DNA of 11,739 nt from an uncultured Agathobacter sp. (lineage in GTDB: Bacteria; Bacillota; Clostridia; Lachnospirales; Lachnospiraceae), in assembly GCA_934358675.1 (NCBI GenBank), contig CAKRKX010000077.1, positions 1 through 11,739 of the forward strand, in the 5' to 3' direction. Position numbers and translations under genes: made by a program. The notes beneath the pieces are model-generated. The model did not search any database. It saw only the letters and a list, made by a program, of their open reading frames with translations, and had not been told where the DNA came from. Of this stretch, positions 1 through 7,592 are shown piece by piece (the stretch's first letter is position 1; each line of letters opens with the position of its first letter).

Positions 1-56
1 GGTTAAGACGCCGCCCTCTCACGGCGGAAACACGGGTTCGATTCCCGTACGGACTG
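1..56 (+). tRNA. tRNA-Glu (anticodon CTC), 3' part; 5' end outside window
   Basis: The window opens inside the D-loop. The anticodon stem CCGCC/GGCGG (11-15 with 23-27) closes a 7-nt loop whose central triplet at 18-20 is CTC, reading the Glu codon GAG. The T arm is ACGGG (32-36), loop TTCGATT, CCCGT (44-48), followed by the 3' acceptor strand ACGGACT (49-55) and discriminator G56, which is usual for tRNA-Glu. The next bases are CTTA, so CCA is not encoded and must be added by the nucleotidyltransferase. The 5' acceptor strand and most of the D arm lie upstream and cannot be checked. Confidence 0.93.
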
Positions 57-62
57 CTTAAG

Positions 63-91
63 ACAGATGTGAAATTCACATCTGTTTTTTT
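63..91 (+). terminator. Rho-independent terminator of the tRNA unit
   Basis: ACAGATGTG (63-71) pairs perfectly with CACATCTGT (77-85) around a small AT loop, directly followed by a T run (85-91). It begins 7 nt after the tRNA discriminator base, so it ends the tRNA transcript and separates it from the rimP operon. Confidence 0.92.
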
Positions 92-96
92 GATTC

Positions 97-123
97 ATAG
101 GAAGTTCCTTCCTATTTTATTTT
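97..123 (+). terminator. Possible second, weaker terminator-like hairpin
   Basis: ATAGGAAG (97-104) and CTTCCTAT (108-115) form a perfect 8-bp inverted repeat with a TTC loop, followed by the T-rich stretch TTTATTTTA. It lies between the tRNA terminator and the rimP promoter. It could be a backup terminator for tRNA read-through. The stem is AT-rich and the T tract is interrupted, so the function is only probable. Confidence 0.45.
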
Positions 124-153
124 AGAAAAATGCGAGAAATTACGCTTTTTCCC

Positions 154-182
154 TTGAAATAAGAAGGAAAGAGTGTTATGAT
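154..182 (+). promoter_or_regulatory. Sigma-A promoter of the rimP-nusA-infB operon
   Basis: The -35 box TTGAAA (154-159) and -10 box TATGAT (177-182) are separated by exactly 17 bp, each one base from the consensus TTGACA/TATAAT. Transcription should begin near 189-190, giving a leader of about 85 nt before rimP. This is the only convincing promoter seen before the one at 8534, consistent with a single long operon. Confidence 0.8.
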
Positions 183-208
183 TCATTTTAGTAACATAGT
201 CAACTAGG

Positions 209-236
209 TTGAGAGAGGGCATCGGTCCTCTCTCAA
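209..236 (+). promoter_or_regulatory. 10-bp hairpin in the 5' leader of rimP
   Basis: TTGAGAGAGG (209-218) and CCTCTCTCAA (227-236) form a perfect 10-bp stem with an 8-nt loop, inside the predicted leader RNA. No T run follows, so it is not an ordinary terminator. The 3' arm contains CCTCT (227-231), which is also complementary to AGAGG (261-265) at the rimP ribosome binding site, so an alternative structure that covers this site is possible. A regulatory role is inference. Confidence 0.55.
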
Positions 237-274
237 TTCACGTTTTAGACCCTATAGAAAAGAGGTGGAAGCAT

Positions 275-742
275 ATGTCTAAGGCGGATATTTACGAAGC
301 AAAGACAGAAAGCCTCATTCTGCCGATCCTGGAAAGAATGAATTTTGAACTGGTGGATGTGGAATATGTGAAGGAAGGTAGTGTCTGGTATCTTCGCGCG
401 TACATTGACAAAGAAGGCGGTATCACGGTGAATGACTGTGAGGCTGTCGCAAGAGAGATGAACGAGATACTTGACAGAGAAGACTTTATTCCTGATTCGT
501 ACACCTTTGAGGTGAGTTCTCCGGGACTTGGAAGACCTCTTAAGAAGGAAAAGGATTTCGTTCGCAATATGGGCAAGGATGTTGAAATCCGCACCTATCG
601 TGCCATCGATCGCTGCAAAGAGTTTGTCGGAATCTTGAAAGCTTACGACAAGGACAGCGTGACGATCACGGATGAGAACGGAGACGACCGTACATTCCTG
701 AGAACGGAGATTGCTCTGATTCGTCAGGCAGTCATCTGGTAG
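275..742 (+). CDS. rimP: Ribosome maturation factor RimP
   Basis: RimP binds the 30S subunit in the cytoplasm and helps late assembly around S12 and the central pseudoknot. The protein has 155 residues, normal for the family. It has the N-terminal alpha/beta domain (FELVDVEYVKEG, about 24-35), the family hallmark SSPGLGRPLK (81-90), and a C-terminal SH3-like barrel (about 92-155). I chose ATG 275 because AGGTGG (263-268) lies 6 nt upstream and the conserved region begins soon after. An in-frame TTG at 209 would add 22 residues but lies in the leader hairpin and has no ribosome binding site. It is the first gene of the operon, 67 nt before nusA, the usual rimP-nusA arrangement. Confidence 0.96.
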   Translation: MSKADIYEAKTESLILPILERMNFELVDVEYVKEGSVWYLRAYIDKEGGITVNDCEAVAREMNEILDREDFIPDSYTFEVSSPGLGRPLKKEKDFVRNMGKDVEIRTYRAIDRCKEFVGILKAYDKDSVTITDENGDDRTFLRTEIALIRQAVIW

Positions 743-809
743 AAGGATGTATTGTATTATTTTTCGAAAATTTAGCGTAAGATAACACAACAAATAGGAG
801 GAAAGAATC

Positions 810-1982
810 ATGAATAATGAGTTATTAGAAGCGTTAAACATATTGGAACAGGAGAAGAACATCAGCAAGGAAACTTTGCTTGAGGCGATTGAGAATTCTC
901 TGCTGACAGCCTGCAAGAACCATTTCGGCAAGGCAGACAATGTAAAAGTTGTCATTGATCCGGAAACTTGCGAATATCATTGTTTTCAGGAAAAGACCGT
1001 TGTTGAGGAAGTGGAGGATCCGATCGAGCAGATCTCACTTGTCAATGCACAGATGATCAACAGAAAGTATGAGCTTGGTGATATTGTTCAGGTTGAGGTA
1101 AAATCCAAGGAGTTCGGACGTATCGCAACACAGAATGCGAAGAACGTCATCTTACAGAAGATCCGCGAGGAAGAGCGCAAGGTGATCTATGATGAGTACA
1201 ACGGACTTGAGAAGGAAGTAGTAACCGGTATTGTTCAGCGTTATGTCGGACGCAATGTCAACATCAACCTCGGTAAGGCCGATGCGCTTCTGACAGAGAG
1301 TGAGCAGATCAAAGGCGAGGTATTCCAGCCGACCGAGAGAATCAAGGTTTACATTCTTGAGGTTAAGGCAACACCGAAGGGACCGAAGATCCTTGTTTCA
1401 AGAACGCATCCGGAACTTGTCAAGAGACTGTTTGAGTCCGAGGTTGCCGAGGTTCGTGAGGGAATCGTCGAGATCAAGGCTATTTCCCGTGAGGCAGGAA
1501 GCAGAACAAAGATTGCGGTATGGTCCAACGATCCGGATGTTGATCCGGTAGGTGCATGTGTCGGTATGAACGGTGCGCGTGTCAATGCGATTGTAAACGA
1601 GCTGCGTGGCGAGAAGATCGATATCATCACATGGGATGAGAACCCTGCAATCCTGATCCAGAACGCGTTAAGCCCTGCAAAGGTTATCTCCGTTATCGCA
1701 GATGCGGATGAGAAGGCAGCCAAAGTTGTTGTTCCGGATTATCAGTTATCCCTTGCAATCGGTAAGGAAGGTCAGAATGCAAGACTTGCAGCAAGACTTA
1801 CCGGATTCAAGATCGATATCAAGAGTGAGACACAGGCGCGTGAGTCCGGTGATTTCATTGATTATGAGAACGATTACGAAGATGATTATGAGGATGAGGA
1901 CGGATATTATGAAGACTACGACTCTGATGAGAATTATGAGTCTGACGAGAATGCAGTCGATGAGTCCGGTTCAGAGGAATAA
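810..1982 (+). CDS. nusA: Transcription termination/antitermination factor NusA
   Basis: NusA binds RNA polymerase near the RNA exit channel and controls pausing, intrinsic termination and antitermination. The 390-residue protein has an N-terminal polymerase-binding domain (about 1-125), an S1 domain (about 135-200), KH1 with the GMNG loop (252-255) and KH2 with IGKEGQNARLAARLTG (317-332). It lacks the long acidic-repeat domains of E. coli NusA, as in other Firmicutes. Instead it ends in an unusual tail (about 348-390) made almost only of Asp, Glu, Tyr, Asn and Ser. The start ATG has AGGAGG (796-801) 8 nt upstream. The stop lies 2 nt before rnpM, suggesting translational coupling. Confidence 0.97.
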   Translation: MNNELLEALNILEQEKNISKETLLEAIENSLLTACKNHFGKADNVKVVIDPETCEYHCFQEKTVVEEVEDPIEQISLVNAQMINRKYELGDIVQVEVKSKEFGRIATQNAKNVILQKIREEERKVIYDEYNGLEKEVVTGIVQRYVGRNVNINLGKADALLTESEQIKGEVFQPTERIKVYILEVKATPKGPKILVSRTHPELVKRLFESEVAEVREGIVEIKAISREAGSRTKIAVWSNDPDVDPVGACVGMNGARVNAIVNELRGEKIDIITWDENPAILIQNALSPAKVISVIADADEKAAKVVVPDYQLSLAIGKEGQNARLAARLTGFKIDIKSETQARESGDFIDYENDYEDDYEDEDGYYEDYDSDENYESDENAVDESGSEE

Positions 1983-1984
1983 TT

Positions 1985-2254
1985 ATGGCAAATAAGAAGA
2001 TCCCAATGCGCCAGTGTGTGGGCTGTGGCGAGATGAAGGCAAAAAAAGAATTGATCCGTGTCATTAAGACGGAGGACGAAGTGCTCCTTGATGCGACCGG
2101 TAAGAAGAACGGACGAGGCGCATATATCTGCGCAGATCCGGAATGCCTGAAGAAAGCCAGAAAGTCCAAGGGGCTGGAGCGTTCCCTTAAGGTTGCGATC
2201 CCGGATGCGGTGTACGACAATCTGGAAAAGGAGATGAGTACATTTGCAAAATGA
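1985..2254 (+). CDS. rnpM: RnpM/YlxR family RNA-binding protein (DUF448)
   Basis: Small cytoplasmic protein of 89 residues. It carries the family signature RQCVGCGEMKAKKELIRV (9-26) and GRGAYIC (43-49), followed by a basic segment (LKKARKSKGLERSLKV). The B. subtilis homologue YlxR has been described as RnpM, a modulator of RNase P; that role here is by homology. The gene starts 2 nt after the nusA stop, and its ribosome binding site (AGAGGA) lies within the last nusA codons. It overlaps the following ylxQ by 11 nt. The nusA-ylxR-ylxQ-infB order is the standard Firmicute arrangement. Confidence 0.92.
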   Translation: MANKKIPMRQCVGCGEMKAKKELIRVIKTEDEVLLDATGKKNGRGAYICADPECLKKARKSKGLERSLKVAIPDAVYDNLEKEMSTFAK

Positions 2255-2561
2255 TAAAGTGTTATCCATGCTGGGAATTGCAGCGAAGTCAGGTAATGTA
2301 GTGAGCGGCGAATTTTCCACGGAGAAAGCGGTAAAGTCCGGTCAGGCCTATCTGGTCATTGTCTCTGCGGAGGCATCCGAGAATACGAAGAAGAGTTTCT
2401 TCAATATGACGGATTTTTACCATGTGCCATGTTACTGCTATGGAAGTAAGGAAGATCTTGGAAGATGTATCGGAAAAGAGTTTCGTGCGTCCCTCGCAGT
2501 CGTTGATGAGAATCTGGCAAAAGCGGTGGAAAGCAAGCTTGAGATGATAAAAACTGAATAA
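2244..2561 (+). CDS. ylxQ: L7Ae/L30e-family RNA-binding protein YlxQ
   Basis: A 105-residue member of the L7Ae/L30e/S12e/Gadd45 fold, which typically binds kink-turn RNA. Visible family features are the first helix [17 protein letters not shown] (8-23), the strand [16 protein letters not shown] (35-50) and the strand/helix [15 protein letters not shown] (81-95). Its exact target in bacteria is unsettled. The chosen start is TTG 2244, inside the end of rnpM, because AAGGAG (2228-2233) lies 10 nt upstream and this keeps the first conserved helix whole. The alternative is ATG 2268, which would cut into that helix. The stop is 16 nt before the infB start. Confidence 0.88.
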   Translation: MQNDKVLSMLGIAAKSGNVVSGEFSTEKAVKSGQAYLVIVSAEASENTKKSFFNMTDFYHVPCYCYGSKEDLGRCIGKEFRASLAVVDENLAKAVESKLEMIKTE

Positions 2562-2577
2562 CGGAGGTAATTCATTT

Positions 2578-5349
2578 ATGGCAAAAATGAGAGTTCATGA
2601 ACTCGCAAAAGAGTTAAATATAAAATCACAGGAAATTATTGATGCGTTAAGCACAACCGAATATGCGGTCAAGAGTGCTTCAAGCGGTCTTGAGGATGAG
2701 GCGCAGAAGGTTGTTCGAAACAAATTCACAAAGAAGGCGGCTCCGAAGGCAGAGGCAAAGCCGGCTCCAAAAGCAGAGACTAAGCCGGCACAGAAGACAG
2801 AGGAGAAGAAGGATGACAAGGGAGCAGACGCTAAGGAGCGCCCGAAGAAGAAATCCAGCATCTCGGCAGTCTTAAATGCACAGTACAGCAAGCAGTCAAG
2901 AAGACCGGGACAGGGCGGCAACGGTAATGGAAACGGAAATAACCGTGGCAATAATCGCGGACCGAGAAGAGACAACAATGCCAGACCGGAGCAACACAGT
3001 ATCATCCGTCCGCGTCCGGTAGGTGAGCGTGCAATGCGCCCAATCAGCGAGCGTACCGCAAACAATGTGGATGAGTTTGCAGAGTCACGTCCGGCAAAGG
3101 CACAGAGCAACGATAAGCCACGTCAGCAGAATAATAACCGTCCGAACAATGACAGAAATGATCGTGGAAATCGTCCGAACGGAGATCGCAATGAGCGCGG
3201 AAATCGCCCAAATAATGATCGTAACGATCGCGGCAACCGTCAGAACGGAGACAGAAACGATCGCGGCAATCGCGGAGGGTTCGGTGGCAACCGTCCAAAC
3301 GGAGACAGAAATGACCGTGGCAACCGCGGTGGAGACAGAAATGATCGCGGCAATAACAGAGGCCGTCTGGATAAGGAGATCAACCGCTTCAACAAGGAGA
3401 GCGCAGCTGCAGCTCCGGATGATGTAAGAGGTAAGGAGAGCCGTTCTAACGATCGTAGAAACAACAATAACAACAGAAGGCAGGAACATGATAAGCTTGG
3501 CGGAAAGCGTCAGGAGAATTATGTAAACTTAGAGAAGCACGGTGGCAAGAAGAAGCCGCAACAGCAGCCACAGAAGCCGAAGGAAGATGAAGATGTAATC
3601 AAGACCATCACACTTCCGGAGAAGATGACGATCCGTGAGCTTGCCGACAAGATGAAGGTTCAGCCATCCGTAATCGTGAAGAAACTGTTCATGAAGGGAC
3701 AGATGGTAACGGTAAATCAGGAAGTTGACTTCGATGCGGCAGAAGAGATCGCTTTGGAATTCAATTATATCTGTGAGCCGGAGGAGAAGGTCGATGTGAT
3801 CGCCGAACTTCTCAAGGAAGATGAGGAGAATCCGGAAGATATGGTTGCACGTCCGCCTGTTGTCTGTGTTATGGGACACGTTGATCACGGTAAGACATCC
3901 TTACTCGATGCAATCCGTTCCACACGTGTGACAGACCGCGAGGCTGGTGGTATCACACAGCATATCGGTGCATCCGTTGTATCTATCAACGGACAGAACA
4001 TCACATTCCTGGATACTCCGGGACATGAGGCGTTTACCGCAATGCGTATGCGTGGTGCGAATTCAACGGATATCGCAATCCTCGTTGTTGCTGCCGATGA
4101 CGGTGTTATGCCACAGACGGTCGAAGCGATCAACCATGCGAAAGCAGCCGGTGTTGAGATCATCGTTGCAGTCAACAAGATCGATAAGCCGAGTGCCAAT
4201 ATTGAGAAAGTAAAACAGGAGCTGTCCGAGTACGAGCTGATTCCGGAAGATTGGGGTGGAAGCACTATTTTCTGTCCTGTATCTGCACATACTAAGGAAG
4301 GTATCGACAATCTCCTTGAGATGATCCTTCTGACAGCAGAAGTATTAGAGCTTAAGGCAAACCCGAACCGTAATGCAAGAGGTCTTGTCATTGAGGCACA
4401 GCTGGATAAGGGACGCGGTGCGGTTGCAACCGTTCTTGTTCAGAAGGGTACACTTCATGTCGGTGATTCCATCGCCTGCGGAAGCTGCTACGGTAAAGTC
4501 CGTGCGATGATCGATGACAAGGGTGCGCGAGTGAAGAAGGCAATCCCTTCGACACCGGTTGAGATTCTTGGTCTTAACAGTGTTCCGGCAGCTGGCGAGA
4601 CATTCGTTGTCTGCGATTCCGATAAGGAAGCAAAAGCATTTGCTGACACTTATATTTCCGAGGAGAAGAACCGTCTGATCGAGGATACCAAGGCGAAGAT
4701 GTCACTTGACGATCTGTTCTCACAGATCCAGTCCGGTAACATGAAAGAACTTGATCTCATCGTTAAGGCAGACGTTCAGGGTTCTGTTGAGGCAGTAAAA
4801 CAGTCACTTGTGAAGCTGTCCAACGAAGAAGTTGTTGTTAAGGTTATCCACGGCGGTGTTGGTGCAATCAACGAGTCCGATGTTATCCTTGCATCCGCTT
4901 CCAATGCGATCATCATTGGATTTAACGTTCGTCCGGACCCTGTTGCAAAGGTGACTGCGGACAACGAAGGCGTAGATATCCGTCTCTACAAGGTTATCTA
5001 TAACGCGATCGAGGATGTGGAAGCTGCTATGAAGGGTATGCTTGATCCTGTATTTGAGGAGAAAGTGATCGGTCATGCAGAGATCCGTCAGATCTTCAAG
5101 GCATCCGGAGTCGGCAATATCGCAGGTTCTTATGTGCTTGACGGTGTGATGGAGCGTGGTTGTAAGGTTCGTATCTCCCGTGAGGGAACACAGATCTTCG
5201 AGGGCGATCTTGCATCACTCAAGCGTTTCAAAGATGATGTCAAGGAAGTTAAGACCGGATACGAGTGTGGTCTTGTATTCGACGGCTTTAACGACATTCA
5301 GGAGTTTGATCAGGTAGAAGCTTATAAGATGGTAGAAGTACCAAGATAG
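2578..5349 (+). CDS. infB: Translation initiation factor IF-2 with long disordered linker
   Basis: IF-2 is the GTPase that places fMet-tRNA on the 30S subunit and promotes 50S joining. At 923 residues it is much longer than a compact Firmicute IF-2. Order: first IF2_N motif (1-50); Lys/Ala/Glu then Gly/Asn/Arg-rich linker (about 51-340) with an 11-residue repeat (188-263); second IF2_N (about 346-396); G domain with GHVDHGKT (433-440), GGIT (457-460), DTPGH (479-483), NKID (533-536) and SAH (569-571); then domain II, domain III (about 722-830) and C-terminal fMet-tRNA-binding domain (about 830-923). All GTPase motifs are intact. GGAGG (2563-2567) lies 10 nt before the ATG. rbfA begins 8 nt after the stop. 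Confidence 0.98.
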   Translation: MAKMRVHELAKELNIKSQEIIDALSTTEYAVKSASSGLEDEAQKVVRNKFTKKAAPKAEAKPAPKAETKPAQKTEEKKDDKGADAKERPKKKSSISAVLNAQYSKQSRRPGQGGNGNGNGNNRGNNRGPRRDNNARPEQHSIIRPRPVGERAMRPISERTANNVDEFAESRPAKAQSNDKPRQQNNNRPNNDRNDRGNRPNGDRNERGNRPNNDRNDRGNRQNGDRNDRGNRGGFGGNRPNGDRNDRGNRGGDRNDRGNNRGRLDKEINRFNKESAAAAPDDVRGKESRSNDRRNNNNNRRQEHDKLGGKRQENYVNLEKHGGKKKPQQQPQKPKEDEDVIKTITLPEKMTIRELADKMKVQPSVIVKKLFMKGQMVTVNQEVDFDAAEEIALEFNYICEPEEKVDVIAELLKEDEENPEDMVARPPVVCVMGHVDHGKTSLLDAIRSTRVTDREAGGITQHIGASVVSINGQNITFLDTPGHEAFTAMRMRGANSTDIAILVVAADDGVMPQTVEAINHAKAAGVEIIVAVNKIDKPSANIEKVKQELSEYELIPEDWGGSTIFCPVSAHTKEGIDNLLEMILLTAEVLELKANPNRNARGLVIEAQLDKGRGAVATVLVQKGTLHVGDSIACGSCYGKVRAMIDDKGARVKKAIPSTPVEILGLNSVPAAGETFVVCDSDKEAKAFADTYISEEKNRLIEDTKAKMSLDDLFSQIQSGNMKELDLIVKADVQGSVEAVKQSLVKLSNEEVVVKVIHGGVGAINESDVILASASNAIIIGFNVRPDPVAKVTADNEGVDIRLYKVIYNAIEDVEAAMKGMLDPVFEEKVIGHAEIRQIFKASGVGNIAGSYVLDGVMERGCKVRISREGTQIFEGDLASLKRFKDDVKEVKTGYECGLVFDGFNDIQEFDQVEAYKMVEVPR
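3139..3354 (+). repeat. 33-bp tandem repeat inside infB (RPNxDRNDRGN units)
   Basis: Four consecutive 33-bp units (3139-3171, 3172-3204, 3205-3237, 3238-3270) encode [33 protein letters not shown] and [12 protein letters not shown] 21-bp spacer (RGGFGGN) follows, then a fifth unit (3292-3324) and a 30-bp shortened sixth unit (3325-3354). Units differ at many synonymous positions: Arg is CGT, CGC or AGA, and Asp and Asn codons alternate. The encoded peptide is therefore better conserved than the DNA. Confidence 0.9.
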
Positions 5350-5357
5350 GAATTAGA

Positions 5358-5732
5358 ATGAGAAAAAACAGCATTAAAAATATTCGTATCAATGAAGAGG
5401 TTATGCGGGAATTGTCCAACATTATCCGCGGGGAGATCAAAGACCCGCGGATCAACCCGATGACCAGTGTGGTTGCAGTGGAAGTGGCACCGGATCTCAA
5501 GACTGCCAAAGCATACATCAGTGTGCTCGGTGATGAGCAGTCACAGAAGGACACCCTTGCAGGACTGAAGAGTGCCGAAGGCTTTATCCGTGTGAAGCTT
5601 GCAAAGTCCATCAATCTGCGCAATACACCGGAGATCAAGTTTGTGCTGGATCAGTCCATTGAGTATGGAATCCGCATGTCCAAGATGATTGATGACGTTA
5701 CAAAAGATCAAAAGGAGTCTATGGATGAGTAA
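5358..5732 (+). CDS. rbfA: 30S ribosome-binding factor RbfA
   Basis: RbfA binds the 30S subunit near the 16S rRNA 5' helix and acts in late maturation and cold adaptation. The 124-residue protein has the single KH-like fold: helix INEEVMRELSNIIRGEIKDPRI (11-32), strand SVVAVEVAPDLKTAKAYISVLG (37-58), and the later PEIKFVLDQSIEYGIRMSKMI region (91-111). The length is normal. TAGGA (5347-5351) overlaps the infB stop and serves as a modest ribosome binding site. The last 8 nt overlap nrnA. The partner gene ylxP, found between infB and rbfA in B. subtilis, is absent here. Confidence 0.96.
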   Translation: MRKNSIKNIRINEEVMRELSNIIRGEIKDPRINPMTSVVAVEVAPDLKTAKAYISVLGDEQSQKDTLAGLKSAEGFIRVKLAKSINLRNTPEIKFVLDQSIEYGIRMSKMIDDVTKDQKESMDE

Positions 5733-6672
5733 ACTGGATACTGTTCTTGAAGGTAAGACATCAGTAGGAATTGCCGGACATGTGCGCCCGGACGGCGACT
5801 GTGTGGGATCGACACTTGCGGTCTACAACTACATTCGTCTCTATTACCCGGAGATTGATGTGCGCCTTTATCTGGAACCGATTCCGAACATTTTCAAATT
5901 TATGGCACATGCTGCGGATATCAAAAACGAGTATACCGATGAGATCGTCTTTGATCTGTTCATCGCAGAGGATTGCGGTGACACAGGACGACTCGGCAAT
6001 GCTGCCAAGTACTTTGAGAATGCAAAGCATACGTTCTGCATTGATCATCATGTGAGCAATCAGGCGTTTGCAGATGATAATTATATTTTCCCGGATGCAA
6101 GTTCGACCTGCGAGCTTGTGTTCGAACTGATGGATGAGCAGAAGATCACAAAGGAGATCGCGGAGTGTCTGTACACCGGTATGGTGCATGACACAGGCGT
6201 TTTCCAGTATTCCTGCACATCCGCCAAGACGATGAACATTGCCGGACGTCTTATGGACAAAGGCATTGATTACTCCAGGATCATCGATGAGACATTCTAT
6301 ACGAAGACCTACAATCAGAACCGTATCATGGGTCTTGCTTTGATCAAAAGCAAGCTTTATCTGGACGGTCAGTGTATCGTAAGTTCCATCACACAGGAGG
6401 AGATGCGCGAGTATGATGTACTTCCGAAGCATCTTGACGGTATCGTCAGCCAGCTTCGTGTGACCAAGGATACAAAGGTTGCGGTATTTCTCTATGAGAA
6501 TGAGGACGGCACATACAAGGCAAGTTTCCGCGTGAACGGAGACTTCGATGCGGCTTCCCTCGCAATGAAGTTCGGTGGCGGCGGTCATGTGAAAGCGGCC
6601 GGCTGCACGATGCAGGGAGAGCTGGATGAGATCGAGGCAACACTCGTCGGTGAGATTGCAGCAAGATTATAG
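5725..6672 (+). CDS. nrnA: DHH/DHHA1 phosphoesterase, NrnA-like (nanoRNase/pAp phosphatase)
   Basis: A cytoplasmic manganese-dependent phosphoesterase of 315 residues, the usual NrnA length. Family members hydrolyse 2-5 nt RNAs and pAp, and some relatives cleave c-di-AMP or pApA. Motifs are intact: HVRPDGDCVGS (19-29), the metal-site acidic segment EDCGD (82-86), the DHH triad (107-109), SSTCE (126-130), HDTGVF (155-160), and the DHHA1 substrate loop FGGGGHVKAAG (283-293). ATG 5725 is preferred because AAAGGAG (5711-5717) lies 7 nt upstream; an in-frame ATG at 5689 would add 12 non-conserved residues within rbfA. It overlaps rbfA by 8 nt. Substrate choice among nanoRNA, pAp and pApA cannot be settled from sequence. 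Confidence 0.92.
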   Translation: MSKLDTVLEGKTSVGIAGHVRPDGDCVGSTLAVYNYIRLYYPEIDVRLYLEPIPNIFKFMAHAADIKNEYTDEIVFDLFIAEDCGDTGRLGNAAKYFENAKHTFCIDHHVSNQAFADDNYIFPDASSTCELVFELMDEQKITKEIAECLYTGMVHDTGVFQYSCTSAKTMNIAGRLMDKGIDYSRIIDETFYTKTYNQNRIMGLALIKSKLYLDGQCIVSSITQEEMREYDVLPKHLDGIVSQLRVTKDTKVAVFLYENEDGTYKASFRVNGDFDAASLAMKFGGGGHVKAAGCTMQGELDEIEATLVGEIAARL

Positions 6673-6689
6673 TTTTTACAGGTTAGAAC

Positions 6690-7592
6690 ATGATAAACGG
6701 AATTGTAAACGTATATAAAGAAAAGGAATTTACAAGCTTTGATGTCGTGGCAAAGATGCGTGGCATTTTTCAGCAGAAGAAGATCGGACATACCGGAACG
6801 CTCGACCCGGATGCGGAGGGGGTTCTTCCGGTATGCCTCGGCCGTGCGACCAAAGTCTGTGATCTGCTGACCGACAAAGACAAGGAGTACGAAGCCGTGC
6901 TCCTTCTTGGCGTTGTGACGGACACACAGGATCTGTCGGGTGAAGTGCTGGAAGAAAAACCGGTTACGGCAACGGAGGATGAGGTGAGAACTGCCATCCT
7001 TTCCTTTGTCGGGGATTATATGCAGGTGCCACCGATGTATTCGGCACTCAAAGTGAACGGCCAGAAGCTGTACGATCTCGCAAGAAAAGGCGTTACTGTG
7101 GAGCGCAAGGCGCGACCGGTGACGATCCATGCGATAGAGATCCTTTCCGTTGATCTTCCGGAGGTTCGCATGCGTGTGCATTGTTCTAAGGGAACGTATA
7201 TCCGCACGCTTTGTCAGGACATCGGGGAGAAGCTCGGATGCGGCGGTTGTATGAAATCACTGCTTCGCACGCGGGTTGCGGCATTTGCGATCGAAGATGC
7301 GCTGAAACTGGACGAGCTTGAAGCACGCTTAAAAAGCGGTGACAAGAGTTTTATCCATTCTGTGGATTCGGTATTTATGCAGTATGAGAAGGCTTCGGTC
7401 CTTGAGACTGCGGACAAGCTTGTGAGAAACGGAAACCGGATTCCGGAAGAACTGATCTGCAATATGCAGGATTGTTATAAGAAAGAATGCATTCGCCTCT
7501 ACGGATGGGAGGGGACTTTAATCGGTCTGTATGCCTATAAGCCGGAGACGAACGATTTTAAACCGATTAAATTATTTCAGACAGAATTATGA
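6690..7592 (+). CDS. truB: tRNA pseudouridine-55 synthase TruB
   Basis: TruB makes pseudouridine at position 55 in the T loop of nearly all tRNAs and also acts as a tRNA folding chaperone. The 300-residue protein shows motif I with KKIGHTGTLDPDAEGVLPV (30-48), where Asp39 is the catalytic nucleophile. It also has PPMYSALKVNGQKLYDLAR (114-132) and CSKGTYIRTL (165-174), with a C-terminal extension (about 235-300) at the place of the usual RNA-binding tail. The ribosome binding site is weak (AGG at 6680-6682, 7 nt upstream). The gap after nrnA is 17 nt. Its stop overlaps the ribF start as ATGA. Confidence 0.96.
   Translation: MINGIVNVYKEKEFTSFDVVAKMRGIFQQKKIGHTGTLDPDAEGVLPVCLGRATKVCDLLTDKDKEYEAVLLLGVVTDTQDLSGEVLEEKPVTATEDEVRTAILSFVGDYMQVPPMYSALKVNGQKLYDLARKGVTVERKARPVTIHAIEILSVDLPEVRMRVHCSKGTYIRTLCQDIGEKLGCGGCMKSLLRTRVAAFAIEDALKLDELEARLKSGDKSFIHSVDSVFMQYEKASVLETADKLVRNGNRIPEELICNMQDCYKKECIRLYGWEGTLIGLYAYKPETNDFKPIKLFQTEL

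Noticed and set aside
209..274. N-terminal extension of rimP from TTG 209
   Set aside because: The 22 added residues are unlike RimP, the TTG lies in the leader hairpin, and a good ribosome binding site precedes ATG 275.
743..809. A separate nusA promoter (TTGTAT 752-757, TAAGAT 778-783)
   Set aside because: The 20-bp spacing is too long and both boxes are imperfect; the operon promoter at 154-182 is enough.
245..955. 236-residue minus-strand reading frame over rimP and nusA (and similar long antisense frames over nrnA and ribF)
   Set aside because: All lie opposite well-recognised genes, show no recognisable domain, and are shadows of codon bias.
3139..3354. CRISPR-like or minisatellite DNA array
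   Set aside because: The units are contiguous, in frame and synonymously diverged, so this is a protein repeat within infB.
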